Assembly (NCBI GenBank): GCA_028641055.1
Contig: CM054058.1
Coordinates: 495,981,269 to 496,045,268, forward strand
From: Alopecurus myosuroides
Lineage: Eukaryota; Streptophyta; Magnoliopsida; Poales; Poaceae
Length of the DNA: 64,000 bases
Direction of reading: 5' to 3'
Shown in pieces: positions 23,230-34,111 of the stretch. The stretch's first letter is position 1; every line of letters begins with the position of its first letter. A program made the translations under genes and the position numbers. The notes beneath the pieces are model-generated. The model did no database searches and was not told the origin of the DNA. It worked only from the letters and a program-made list of their open reading frames with translations.

Positions 23230-23845
23230 CTGAACAAAATGCATCCATAACAATATAACATAAACAAAAGGGGCGCGCCAGCTCCAGCTCGCCTCGGTGG
23301 AGCCGAAATGTGGAGATTGAACTGTGACTTGTGCTTGTCAGAACTTTGAAAAGAAAAACTTGTGCTTGTCAGGGCCGATCATCAACACGCTAAAGTTGTT
23401 TCCTGCGGCGCCAAATCCAGCATGCTGCGGCGTACAGGAAGAGGGTAATCACGTCGTCGTCGAGGCGCAGGAGGATCTCGCGGGCGACTTTGTTAGGGAG
23501 AAGTGGAGAACTTCGCCATCGATCTTGCCTGTGGAAGCTTGTCGTCGCTGCAAGTACCTACCAGGAGTCCAGGATCGAGTTGAGTTAAATAGGAGTTGGA
23601 CTTATACACGATACAATCTTGTAGTACAATTCTACCTTACCTCTGAAACCTTTTCCTAACACGCAAGTACAACCGATCTGGAGTCAAAGTCGGATCAAAC
23701 CAATCGTTATATATACTATCTCCTTGTTACCTCTTGACGACGCGCATATCAATTCACAATCGTTATATATATATATAGGTACTATCCCAAATCAAAGCCA
23801 GCAGTGCTCCACACGAGATTGATCGACGCTCCACATCTACATATC
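23230..23845 (+). other. Upstream region of the DUF6598 gene with a coding-like fragment
   Basis: Most of this is non-coding. Around 23,430-23,520 a stretch reads in the plus frame as EEGNHVVVEAQEDLAGDFVREKW. It resembles text at about 25,858-25,950 (RGGKRSLADAEEDLTHEFIREH) on the far side of the gene. A TA-rich tract (ATATATATATA, about 23,765-23,777) lies about 70 bp before the start codon and could serve as a TATA region. Confidence 0.4.
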
Positions 23846-25206
23846 ATGGCCGGCGCAGAGGATCACGAGGAGGGCCGGAAGGAAGAAGAAGAGGCCAGGA
23901 AGAGACACGAGCGGATGATGGAGTTGAGCCGGAAGGCCTCATCAGAGGAGTATTGGTGTCCTAACCAAGAGAAATACCACATATCGAGTTGGGACCCTCA
24001 CTACTATTTCGCAGGCGGCAAGTTTTGGGACACCGAAGAGATCAGTAAGTACCTGACCTCCAATTTGCAAGCTACAAGTAAACACGGACAAGGATCCCCT
24101 GACGTATTCCACGGGGTCACTGACATGTGGGTTCGCCAGATGTGGGGCCCACATGTCAGTGACCCCACTACAGGGTGCGGTACGTCAAGGGAGCTGCGTC
24201 CAGTAAAGGCACCTCCCTCCTCCTAGTGTATAACTGACTACATCTATGTGTACCGTCAATGCAGCGCGTATCCCTCCCATGTTTATGACCGACGATCCTT
24301 CCGGCAATGCTAGAGCTAGAGAGAGCCTACAGATCGTATCTATCAAAATCGCGACAATAACAAGAGGTCTATGTTGGCCGATCGACGTGTATGGCATGGT
24401 CACCGTGCGCGATGTGTTGGAAATTGATCGCAAGCGCAACATCGTCTTCGCTCGTACGAGGAATAATTGCCAGACCATCACAGAGGAGGTAATTTGTATA
24501 TGTTTATGTTTTGTATCGTGTTTTTTTTTTTCGTCCAGCACCAACACATGCATATATATCGGGAAGATGTAATAATTGTCGGCCGTTCCATGTGCAGCAT
24601 CCGTATCTAGCCCTCACAGGTCCTACCCGTGCCGTGGTGACCTGTCTGGACCCTGGGAACATCGAGATCATGCTCAAAGTTAAGGGCGCAACCGAACCTG
24701 ACGATAGAGACCTCAGTTTTGTAGTATTGACGTTAAAAAGTAAAGGGTACTGTTCCTTTCATCATAAGGATTACACAAGCAAGAGCAGCACACTCCAGTT
24801 AGGATTCCACCACATGGACAGTGCTATTGAGGCAACAATCAGCGTGCGACTCACTCGTGGATCATCGACGCCACCGGTTGGCTTTCAAGGTGTATTCACT
24901 GCAAGCACCGCCAGCATAAATGATGCGGAAGTTATGCTGCTTGATTTCAGAGATGGTAAACTGCCTGTCGCCGACAATGGCATAATTCATCTTTCACGAC
25001 GTGTTGTCTCCGTTGGACACAAAGCAAAAGATCAGCTCAAGGTTTCTGTTATGGCACTCTGCGATGAAGTGGATGGACGAGCTGCTGCAAGAGATGATAT
25101 GGTTTTCGCACCCAAAAAATATGGCAGAAGTTGCGGTGTACTTATTGTCGGCACATGTAAGATGCAAGTCACCGTTGCCTGGTCCGCATTTAATCTTTTT
25201 AATTAA
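23846..25206 (+). CDS. DUF6598 domain protein, three exons, 343 aa
   Basis: The exons are 23846-24044, 24265-24488 and 24598-25206, all with GT-AG borders and phases 1 and 0, giving 343 residues. The ATG chosen opens MAGAEDHEEGRKEEEEARKR, a highly charged N-terminal helix of about 35 residues. The DUF6598 domain runs from about residue 88 to the end: LQIVSIKIATITRGLCWPID, VYGMVTVRDVLE, the strongly conserved ARTRNNCQTITEE and YLALTGPTRAVV, then GVFTASTASINDAEVMLLDF, HLSRRVVSVG and KMQVTVAWS. The family is a grass-expanded beta-rich domain of unknown biochemical function; in some cereal proteins it is joined to a ribosome-inactivating domain, of which there is no trace here. No signal peptide or membrane segment is visible. 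All exons are open, so the gene appears intact. Confidence 0.85.
24113..24166. repeat. Perfect 19-bp inverted repeat in intron 1 of the DUF6598 gene
   Basis: GGGGTCACTGACATGTGGG (24113-24131) is repeated as its exact reverse complement at 24148-24166, with a 16-base loop. It may be a remnant of a miniature inverted-repeat element, or a hairpin in the transcript. No target duplication is evident. Confidence 0.8.
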
Positions 25207-26040
25207 ACAATTTAGCAAGACTAAATCTTGTTGGTTTACTATAGATTCTCGAACCCGTGAATATGTTAGGCCTTTTTTTTGCAAGTTGGTGACCTCGTGA
25301 GTTGACCCCTTCCCTCTTGTTTAAAATGATATGTTGTAACCTATGATCCATGTCAAAATTCATTTATTATTTTTTATTATTGGTCATATATTTGAGTCCC
25401 AATTTCTTTCTTCACTCCACGCATTGTGGTGATGCAAAGGTTAAGTTCCTAAAAGGATGCGGCAAACGCTTGATACTTAAGGGAAACCAAAAGTTGTGTC
25501 AAGTACTCGTGGATCATCTTCAAAATTGTAGCTAGTTCTTTACAAACGGGATTGAGCGCATGGTTGGAGTCTTTCTCAATAATCACAAATTTATTTATAG
25601 AAAAGTTGATGTCGTTGAAATCCAAAAAATGTAAATATAGTACAAATTACTCATAAATTCTTGGACGAAATTAATATAAATATTCTAAGCTCAATAAAAC
25701 TAGCTTGTATTACTTCTACTAAAAGGCCACTAAAGGCGAGCTGCCTGTTGGAGTCCTGCCGTGGCATCTGCGTGAAGTCGCCCAGCCCACCATGTACTAC
25801 CTCTATTGAGAAATATAACGGAGGGAGTATAAGGGTGGCCAGATCCGGTGAAGAAGAAGTCGAGCGTGGTGGGAAGAGGTCGCTTGCCGATGCAGAGGAG
25901 GATCTTACGCACGAGTTTATCAGGGAGCATAGTCGTCGACTCAGACATCGGTCTTTGCTTAGCTTGTGCGACGAGCCATGATCGGTCGAGCCTATATATG
26001 CATGTATCTAAGGTCGACAGCGTAACCAACTAGGATACGG
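25207..26040. other. Gene 3' flank with decayed gene fragments
   Basis: A 61-codon open stretch near 25,350-25,535 (text GDAKVKFLKGCGKRLILKGN) and the EEDLTHEFIREH-containing stretch near 25,858-25,950 look like degraded coding pieces. Neither has a usable start, splice context or recognised family. They may be relics of a local duplication around the DUF6598 gene. Confidence 0.35.
25797..25829. mobile_element. Possible Stowaway-type MITE remnant
   Basis: TACTACCTCT on the left and ACGGAGGGAGTA on the right resemble the CTCCCTCCGT-type ends of Stowaway elements, with almost all of the interior deleted. At about 33 bp it is much shorter than a normal MITE (80-250 bp), so this is tentative. 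Confidence 0.35.
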
Positions 26041-27459
26041 ATCCATGCATATGGCAGGGAGGACTTTCCTTATACGCAGGAAGCTTGGAGACACGATAGG
26101 ATGCAACCTGAACAATGATGATTCTGCCTTAGGTCTACCGAGAGCAATTTCGCACTTTGATTTTGTGCACTTCTAGGATAGATCAATTGGCTACTTACAG
26201 ATTCATTTTTAGAAAAAAAACTGGAACTTTCCTAACATTTTTTTAGAACTTCAAAAAATAAATGGCTATTTGGAGCCAAGTTCTGAATTGATTGTACTTT
26301 TCTCAACCTCAAAAATTGAAAATGCTACTTATAATTAAAGAAACATTCAACCTTAATTTTACTTTGTCTAACAAAATTCATTTTGATAAATTACAAACAT
26401 TTCTCTGTTTCTCCGAAAATATTCTTTCTAGAAGCAACATTGCCAAAATATTTAATATAACGTCCATTTTCATAAAACATCGATTATATTTTGTTCTTGT
26501 CACTACTAACCTAGTGGAAAATTAAATAAGAACATTGTTCCAAAAATAATAATTAATTTTGACATTGCAATAAATACAATTCTTGAATACGCATAGATAG
26601 ATGTAAATGACTTATAAAAAAGACTAAATATGATATCACAATGCAATTTCAGAATAAATTCCTATGTGTAAAGAAAGTCAACTTGACAAGCCACACGTAT
26701 TTCCCATTTTATCTTAACACGTATTCTCAGACTGCTCCACTCTCAGCACGCTTAACTTTTTAGTTCCTTCCCTCTCAGCTTCCAAGAAATAAATCATGTT
26801 TTACTGACAATAGTATGATGTCAATCATGTTAACCTTTGAACTATGATGTCGCACGTCTTTATTTTATAAATCCAAAAAATTATTTAGTTAAACAACAAT
26901 AAATAAGGTTGAATAATCTTGAATTCAAATAACCATGAATTTAAATAATAATAAATTTGGTTACCTTTTCCATTTAATATTGAATAATTCGTATCTATAA
27001 ATCGATAAATCGAAAATTGGCAAATAATATTGTCTAAATTGATTAGAAAAATGAGAGAATTTCAAATATATATGATCGACTTCCATATCATATTTTACAT
27101 CATGTATATATAGAACTATTATTACATAATTCATAACTAGTCTAAATCGGTTAGTCATTTTAAAATATCCTCGAATATATTTTTGTCTCTTACTCCACAT
27201 TACATAAATCAAAACTTTCCATTTCGGAAACAAGCAAGAGCAGAAGAGGGCTCATGTGTCAAATTGAATTTTCGAAATTTCATCACATATACATCACAAT
27301 TTCTTCATAAAGCTTGCTCACATCAAATATAATTAAAAAGAGACATAATTAATAGATATAATGGTACTACATAATTAAAATCTTCTAGGAAATATGTATA
27401 GAGACACAAAACAGTAAAACTCCAAGCAGTACATAATAAAGAGACACAACAGTTCCCAT
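26041..27459. other. AT-rich intergenic sequence
   Basis: I see no gene, RNA or clear repeat. Open frames of 77 and 90 codons occur at AT-rich positions with asparagine, phenylalanine and isoleucine bias, as chance frames in AT-rich DNA do. Confidence 0.5.
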
Positions 27460-27720
27460 CTACTCGAGCTCGTCCTCCGAAGAACCCCAAGCAGTAGGAG
27501 ACCGGGGTACTAGGTGACACTGCCCATAGCTGAAGATACTAATAATACAGTAAAACTCACAGAAAACATATCCATCTATGGCTGCATAATCCACGTTGAT
27601 CCTGTCAAGTGGGTTCTTCTCCCACAAATTAATTGTGCTACCTACTAGGCATTTTTTCTTCATATCACCGTATGTCTCGTCGATCAAGCCATCGAAGTCT
27701 TGGGATACTTAAGCTGAAAC
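27460..27720 (-). pseudogene. 3' fragment of a DEDDy-type 3'-5' exonuclease gene
   Basis: The minus-strand frame contains IDETYGDMKKKCLVGST, then NLWEKNPLDRINVDYAAIDG and YVFCEFYC. The YAAID part fits the Exo III signature (Y-x3-D) at the end of WRN-like 3'-5' exonuclease domains, which form a large family in cereals. The order, ending in a short C-terminal tail of about 35 residues, matches the gene's 3' end. The catalytic Exo I and Exo II motifs and everything upstream are absent, so this piece cannot be an active nuclease. The upstream break is near 27,720. Family assignment comes from motif memory and has not been searched. Confidence 0.55.
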
Positions 27721-27861
27721 AGGTCTGTACCAGTGAGATGGTATCTCAATGTTCTAGATGCGCATCATCTTCAACTTTTCATTCGTTGTATCAACGCTAG
27801 AAAAACGTATGCCGTTGTTGACAGGAAAATCCAGGAGTTTTCGACAATGTTTTTCACTACT

Positions 27862-27995
27862 GCAACAACAAAATTGGAACAAATGTTAAATATCGCTGCA
27901 ACAAGTATATGTTTTCAATGCAACAACAAATGAAACAAATGCTAAATACTGCTGCAACAAGTTTATTCTTTCAATGCAACAACAAACAGAACAAA
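27862..27995. repeat. Short tandem repeat, 56-58 bp, about 2.3 copies
   Basis: GCAACAACAAA starts occur at 27862, 27920 and 27976, each followed by (G)AACAAATG(T/C)TAAATA and CTGCAACAAGT in the complete copies. Its CAACAA character is like a degenerate trinucleotide tract. Confidence 0.75.
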
Positions 27996-28011
27996 ATGGG
28001 ATTCAACATAT

Positions 28012-28212
28012 AGGATTCAAATGGATCGGATACATGTTGCTATATGAATCAAAAGAAGCCCTCTCTTTCCAATAGGATTCAAATGGCCACATGTTTCTAT
28101 CCTATGCAATTTTTCCTATCCTATATATGAATCAAAAGAACCCCTCTTTCCAATTGGATTCAAATGGCCACACATATGTTGCTATCCTATGCAATTTTCC
28201 TATCCTATATAT
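28012..28212. repeat. Irregular tandem repeat, three copies of 62-81 bp
   Basis: GGATTCAAATGG occurs near 28013, 28075 and 28156. Copies 2 and 3 share the following GCCACA...GCTATCCTATGCAATTTT, CCTATCCTATATAT and AATCAAAAGAA words. The repeats end in a TATATAT tract just upstream of the small ORF at 28235. Confidence 0.7.
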
Positions 28213-28234
28213 AGATTTGAAGGAAGAGAGGAGA

Positions 28235-28555
28235 ATGGGGAAACAAGAGAGGAGAGCAAGAGGAGAAGTTTGTATATTACCTTGCCCATTGGAAGACAAG
28301 GACACACCTCCTGTGAGCAATTTACATGACGGAAAACTCTCGTTTATTGACCGTGTACTCGAGATCAAGGGCAAGAAAGTTGTCACCATCCTCGCGAAGC
28401 CATCGTTTCAAATCGGCAAGAAAACTCGAGACCCTGCGGCTCTCATTCGTGTAGACGACATCGAGAGTGATACCATGGTTGGACACTTTCAAAAACTAAG
28501 TATCCATGGTGGAGAATGGGAAAGAATAGAGGAGAGCAAAAGGAAGAAGAAATGA
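28235..28555 (+). CDS. Small open reading frame of unknown function, 106 aa
   Basis: The frame encodes a lysine/arginine-rich protein of 106 residues with text such as LSFIDRVLEIKGKKVVTILA, KPSFQIGKKTRDPAALIRVD and IHGGEWERIEESKRKKK. A TATA-like CCTATATATAG lies about 30 bp upstream. I do not recognise a family. The ORF is bounded by a direct repeat: the purine-rich sequence at its start (about 28231-28266) recurs in diverged form at its end (about 28511-28548), so both termini are made of the same low-complexity sequence. Composition is more protein-like than that of neighbouring chance frames, but coding status is unproven. Confidence 0.3.
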   Translation: MGKQERRARGEVCILPCPLEDKDTPPVSNLHDGKLSFIDRVLEIKGKKVVTILAKPSFQIGKKTRDPAALIRVDDIESDTMVGHFQKLSIHGGEWERIEESKRKKK

Positions 28556-28632
28556 GGTGCGGTTACTATAGCAATTAGGCGATCTCTCTGTTTTTCAAGC
28601 CTCTACGATGGAACAACTTCCAAAGCACGGGA

Positions 28633-28855
28633 GGTAAACGGTTTGTGCATTAGTCCCGGGCCGTATTACGACCCGGGACTAAAAGGTCTCTGGCCAGGCG
28701 AAAGGTTGCCAGAACACTTTTAGTCCTGGGCCGTCTTATGACCCGGGACTAAAAGGGTCTGAGGCGAGTGAACCGTTTCCCCGCCCCCCTCTTGTCCCGC
28801 TTCAATAGGTAACGGGGACTAAAGACCAGGACGAGAGCCCCTGTTTCTACTAGTG
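28633..28855. mobile_element. CACTA-type transposon end with TTAGTCCCGGG inverted repeats
   Basis: The right edge reads TTTCTACTAGTG; reversed it is CACTAGTAGAAACAGGGGC, a CACTA-like terminus. Inside are hairpins built from TTAGTCCCGGG and CCCGGGACTAA (28650-28682, and 28719-28753 with a mismatch) plus ACGGGGACTAAAG near the end. Such TTAGTCCCGG arrays are common subterminal repeats of cereal DNA transposons. The left end is not evident, so the limits are approximate and the copy is a fragment. Confidence 0.55.
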
Positions 28856-30011
28856 ATTTTAATGTGGTAAAATAGATAGAAGTTGTTCTTTCAAATGGAG
28901 CCGCCCCTCTCCAAAAACCCTACCATGGACAATGCATACTCATTACATGGATTGAAGATGCAAAAGGGTCCGAGATTCATTGTGGCTGCTTTTAGAATAC
29001 ATGATGCTTTGTATTACTTTGCACATTGCAAAACTGCACACGTTCTGAAAAAACTGCAAAGCTAAACATCCATTAAAGCACCTTAAGAAGTATGAGCAAG
29101 AAAAAATAACAGTTCTCACCCGATCTTGGCCAAGATCTCCTGGAGCAAGAAAAAAGATACTCAGCAACACAAGAGACACTAGAGATACAACTAAACAATA
29201 ATGTTTACCTGCTGGCAAAGCTGCCTTTTATTTCAATTTTGTTTCAGTTTCTAGCTACTAGATGCACTGCTTTAAAATCACAGGAAAGATACTAGAGCTA
29301 CAAGCAAAGCTTGTAGTAAATTTGTGCAAGCACCGGAGTACATTAAAGCTTGCATAATTATTATAGCTACTCCAATAAAAACAGAGTATTGCATTTCTGT
29401 TGCTGCACGTTTAACTCAACCTAGTTCATACTCTGAAATTCTACTACTCCAGTAATATACTCAGTTAGATACAAGGAAAATTTCATGTGCCACTGGATGT
29501 ACTCCAAACCTGACAAAACTTGATGAATAACTAGCACATGATTATTGCATTACTGGTTGACAGAACTAGGAGTACTCGCTGACATAAAAAATTGTGGGAA
29601 TAAGAAGATTATTGCATTAATCATAGAAAGAACTACTCCCTCGCAAGATTATTGCATTGCTCACAAGAATAAGAAATTACAACTGTCACAAAATTACAGA
29701 ACACGCAAACAAACAAGCAAATTGGGGAATTAAAGAGCAAGATTTCGAGTACAGAGCACAAAAAAGACACATCTCTTTCGGTGTCGTCGTGGTACTGGTT
29801 GGAGAAGTCGAAGGTGACAGTGGCCACGATGCTCCCAGGCGCAGTCGTCGCCCTGCGGCCATCCTCCCAATGCTCCGGCGCCTCTTCAGCACTTGCAGAT
29901 AAAATACAGGGTGATTAAAATTACTGGATTGTGTCAGGTACAAAACAAATGAACAAAACCGAGGGTGATTGCTTAGTTCGTAAACTGGGATCTTATTGAC
30001 TTTGCGGAATA
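28856..30011. other. Intergenic sequence, no gene called
   Basis: AT-rich with scattered short frames, none with recognisable motifs. The sequence close to 30,000 may already be part of the LINE 5' region, since the zinc-knuckle-like frame of the LINE is open from 30,012 and probably began earlier. Confidence 0.5.
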
Positions 30012-30644
30012 ATGGGTCATGACCTAGAGGAATGTGGAGATGGGGTTCATGACATCAAAGCTATTCAATACGGCAAGTGGCTACTTGCTAAAAGAAGGAT
30101 TCATACAAACCAATTTTCATACAGAGAGAGTAATGCTGGAAGATTCAGTGGCAGGGGAAGAGGTAGAGGAAGGGACCCGTATCCATGTAAACGCTCTTCG
30201 GCGGATATGGAGGAAGACGATGATCTATACAGTGATACAGCTTCTAGTCCTCTCAAGAAGGCAAACAGCTCATTGTCGGATGAGCTACAGGAAAAGGAAA
30301 CCAATGGAAAACTGAATACTGCTCGTCAACTTACGTATCAACACAAAGAAGTGGCAGAGGAAGGAACCATTGCAGTACTCAACAAATCGAGTGATGGAGG
30401 AGCTATCCCACCCCTCCGCCTGGATATAAAATTCCTAGGGAGAATAAGAGATCCAAAAAGTCTGGTGAAGGTAGTGTTAAATCAAATAAAAGTAGATCTG
30501 CGGCTCCTTCGGAAGGAGACCGCCGGGAGCAATGAATCTACTAAGTTTGAACTGTCGGGGCTGCGGGCGGCCCGGGACAGTTCAAGAAATAAGCAGTTTA
30601 ATTCAGCTACACCGTCCCGTCGTGGTTTTTCTCTCGAAAACTAA
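30012..30644 (+). pseudogene. LINE ORF1 C-terminal fragment (zinc-knuckle protein)
   Basis: The frame opens within a CCHC-like knuckle (MGHDLEEC is its last part) followed by YGKWLLAKRR, the usual end of the DUF4283/zinc-knuckle ORF1 protein of plant L1 elements. A basic, arginine/glycine-rich stretch (GRFSGRGRGRGRD) and a low-complexity acidic/serine tail follow, ending at 30,644 about 110 bp inside ORF2. ORF1 proteins bind LINE RNA. The N-terminal RNA-binding part is missing from this copy. Confidence 0.65.
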
Positions 30645-32198
30645 GATGTCTCAGACGAGAGCAATAGCTTTGCGGTTTAGATTTGGCTTTCAACATGAAT
30701 TTGCAGTTAAAAGTGAAGGTCTGAGTGGTGGTCTTGCGCTATACTGGAATAATGATTCAATGGTTAGTCTGAAATCCTTTAGTAGGACTCATGTTGATGT
30801 GATTATCCAGAATGAGAGCTTGGGACCGTCAGATTGGAGACTCACGGGTCTGTGAGAGCAAGGAGGAAACGAAGTTGGGAACTTTTAGAGTATCTTCGCA
30901 CGGAATATGATTTACCATGGCTCTGTGTAGGGGACTTCAACGAAATTCTTGAAGAGGATGAACAAATCGGTGGAAATACGAGACATGATTGGGCTATGGA
31001 GGGATTTAGAGAAGCGGTGGATATTTGTCGATTTACTGATCTTGGGTTCTCAGGTTTACCCTATACTTGGGATAACAGACAGCACGCAAGCAAGAATATT
31101 AAGATTCGATTGGATCGCGGTTTGGGTGATAATCAGTTCTTGGAGGTTTTCGGAAACACAACAGTAGCACATATCCAAACAATTCAATCCAACCATTGTG
31201 CTCTGTTGATTAATGTTGCATCAGAAGTTATGCGAAAAAAATTCCATGGTCCAAAACCCTTTCGTTTTGAGAACGCATGGACAAGGCACGACAATTATGT
31301 CAATACAGTGGAAAAGATTTGGGTTCCTGTTAATGGTGATCTTGCAGCTGTCTCGTGTGCTCTAGGAAGGGTAAGTGAAAGGTTACAGAACTGGAGCACA
31401 GATGAGTTTGGCAATGTTAGAAAACAACTGAAATTCTTGAGGGATAAATTAGAAAATATTCGTAGAAGAACTCTAAGAGGAGGACCAAACAGAGCTGAAT
31501 CTTCTATCACTAGGAGGATTTCCGAATTACTTGCCAGGGAAGATATTATGGCCAAACAGAGGTTTCGTGTTCAATGGTTGAGGGAGGGTGACCGTAATAC
31601 CTCCTTTTTTCATGCTAGATCAAGGGAAAGGGATAGAGTGAATCAAACCAGGTCTATACAATTGGATAATGGGAACTATCTTACGAGACAATCAGGTATG
31701 GATGATGTATCTATGGAGTTCTATAATAATTTGTTTACTGCAGATTCTAACACAAATCCCGAGTTGGTCACCGAATGTGTTGAGAAGAAGGTGGATGATG
31801 CCATGAATAATTCTTTATGCTCACCCATGTCTGACTTGGAGACTAAAAAATCCCTATTCATGATGCATCCTAACAAGTCCCTTGGTCCTGATGGCTTCAC
31901 AGTGGGATTTTATGTGAAACATTGGAATATCATCAAAAGTTCTGTTTGCAATGCGGTTAAAGGGTTTTTCAGGGACGGTGTTATGCCCTCGGAGGTAAAT
32001 AAGACTATCTTGGTTCTTATTCCAAAAGTTAAAAACCCTGCTGGTTTAAAACAGTATAGGCCAATTTCTTTGTGTAATGTCATGTATAAATTGGTCTCGA
32101 AAGTATTAGCTATGAGATTGAGGCCCTTTCTCGATGAAATAATTTCTGAAGAGCAGAGCGCCTTTGTTCCAGGGAGACTAATTACAGACAATGCGCGG
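30012..32198 (+). mobile_element. L1-type LINE fragment, truncated inside reverse transcriptase
   Basis: Two overlapping frames in the order of plant L1 elements (ORF1 with a zinc knuckle, then ORF2 with endonuclease and reverse transcriptase) lie on the plus strand. The 5' start lies before the zinc knuckle and is not seen. The 3' limit is sharp: RT text is normal up to VPGRLITDNA (about 32,198), and then unrelated sequence begins. There is no 3'UTR, poly(A) or target duplication. The loss of the 3' half is unusual, because LINE copies are normally truncated at the 5' end. Confidence 0.85.
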
Positions 32199-32203
32199 TC
32201 AAA
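30532..32203 (+). pseudogene. LINE ORF2 fragment: endonuclease and partial reverse transcriptase
   Basis: It starts at 30,532 with MNLLSLNCRGCGRPGTVQEI, the N-terminus of the APE-type endonuclease. A frameshift near 30,835-30,855 separates it from the rest. The second frame holds LPWLCVGDFNEILEEDEQ (catalytic GDFN region), FSGLPYTWDN and IQSNHCALLI, where the usual SDH motif reads SNH. Then come the linker QRFRVQWLREGDRNTSFFHA and RT motifs SLGPDGFTVGFYVKHW, ILVLIPKVKNP, QYRPISLCNVMYKLVSKVLA and EEQSAFVPGRLITDNA. The catalytic FADD box and everything after it are absent. It is dead on three counts: frameshift, SDH change and truncation. Confidence 0.85.
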
Positions 32204-33404
32204 TCTAGCTACAAAGAAACATCCAGCTAGCAGATACGACCGTTCAACAGCCCATGGATGGATGGATAGGAAGAGATTGAGAGAAACAAATAGCTAGAGA
32301 ACGCTAGGCCAAGGATGGATTATCTGCTCGACCGTCGGCCGTCCTCTCGCCTTGCCTCGCCAAAGTCCCAAGTCACAAGTCACGCGATACCGCACGCGGC
32401 TCTCACGGCCATGTGCTTGTACTTATAGACTCGAATGGGAGGGAAAGAGAAGCAGCGCGGGGAAGAGTGTTTCCCTCGGGTATCTCTTCCGTTCGTTTCT
32501 TGTGCTTTTGGAGAGGATCGACGGTGCAGATGCCTACGTGCCACGGATTGGTGACGTGATTGTTGGCTCCGTGAAACTAAACGGCCCCTCCACATGGGAT
32601 ATGTTTTCAAGGTACAATTATGGCGGTCAGTATGCATGGCGTTTTTTCTCGGCGTCTCAATAAATTGGATGCCTATTCGGCTCCCTCGTATCAACCGTCT
32701 CAATAAATTGGATGCCTATCCGGCTCCCTCGTATCAACTATTTCCAGATTCTCTCCCTCTCTCTCGTCCAAGTTTTTTTTCTTGAAGGGCAAGAACATTT
32801 ACTGGCCACACTTGATGTCCCCGTTTATCTCCAACCGCATGAAAATCGAGAGATGGAGGTGGGAAACGAATAGCAACAGAAGATCCTACGGTGGAAGTAG
32901 GAAAGAACATGCCTGCTAGTTTTAAAGGATCTAACATTGCAAATAGCACCCCATTTTCATCGTCATTTTTTTTCTTGGAACAATGCATACTTAGCGCTCG
33001 ACTTGTTGTCTCCGCTTTTAACTTTGCAAAACCATACACACACAAAAAATATTCAGTTCACAGCTCAAATATGTCATTGAATAGGAATTATGTAATCTGT
33101 CTTAGCCTCGAGCTGTAACACAATGACATAAGTGAAGATTGCAACTAGAAACGCTCATGTACCAAACACACGCTACCAAGTTCAGGTCTTACAAAACCTT
33201 CATCGTGATCATCAATAGCAAGCACCAGGCCCACAGGCTCAGACATGAGATTCCCAGTTCTTCCTCGCTAATTCACGATCAAGTTAAGAAATATAATCCA
33301 TATAGTGATTACTGAACTCCCCAGGTCTTGATTGTCCATTCTCTACTCTCTTGTAGCCCCCTCATCGTCCAAGAAGCCATCTTGCATCTCAAATCTTGAT
33401 ACAC
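32199..33404. other. Intergenic sequence between LINE break and CACTA end
   Basis: The first 500 bp are GC-richer and may be part of another unit. A 43-bp direct duplication lies at 32653-32695 and 32696-32738 (starts CGTCTCAATAAATTGGATGC). No gene is supportable; the open frames here overlap on both strands and lack motifs. Confidence 0.5.
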
Positions 33405-33798
33405 CACTACTGGAAAATCGAATTTCGCCGGCTATCTCCGGCTTTGCCGAGTGCCAAAGCACGGCGTACTCGGCATAGAACCGTGTACGCCGACACCATC
33501 CCAAAAAACACTCGGCACAAGTACACACTCGGCACACAGATTGTACGCCGAGTGTGACCTGCATACGACACTCGGCATAGACAAAACACTCGGCGTAGCA
33601 CCTTTGTGCCGAGTGTCCTCTGCAGGGAACACTCGGCGTATATATCGACGACGGCAAATCAACAATAAACACTCGGCAAAGTTTAGGCACTCGGCATACG
33701 TGGTAGCCACGTGGCGCTACGTACGTTACGACCGCGACGAAACGGTGTCCAGGGTTTGCCGAGTGTTTTCGTAACGGCAACTCGGCATACATTGGGTT

Positions 33799-34073
33799 TT
33801 TGCCGAGTGTCATGATGCACCACTCGGCAAAGTACGCGGTGAAAATTCCCTCCCTTCGCGCCAACTCTTCCCGCGTAGTATTTCAAATCTTTGCCGAGTG
33901 TCATGAGGTACCACTCGGCAAAGTACGCGGTGAAATTTCCCCCCCTTCACGCCAACGCTTCCCGCGTAGTATTTCAAATCTTTGCCGAGTGTCGTGATGC
34001 ACCACTCGGCAAACTACGCTGTGAAATCCCCCCCCCCCTTCGCGCCAACTCTTCCCGCGTAGTATTTCACATC
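33799..34073. repeat. 91-bp tandem repeats in the CACTA subterminal region, three copies
   Basis: Units start with TTTGCCGAGTGTC at 33799, 33890 and 33981; a further partial start is at 34074. Each holds CACTCGGCAAA, CGCGGTGAAA or a variant, and CGCGCCAACTCTTCCCGCG-type sequence. This combination of inverted TTTGCCGAGTG words and a fixed spacer makes a dense set of potential protein-binding sites. Confidence 0.9.
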
Positions 34074-34111
34074 TTTGCCGAGTTTCTCGTGATATGACAC
34101 TCGGCAAAGAA

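Noticed and set aside
33343..34107. Cysteine/arginine-rich ORFs of 60-173 codons on both strands
   Set aside because: They are translations of the repeated TTTGCCGAGTG / CACTCGGCAAA words of the CACTA subterminal region.
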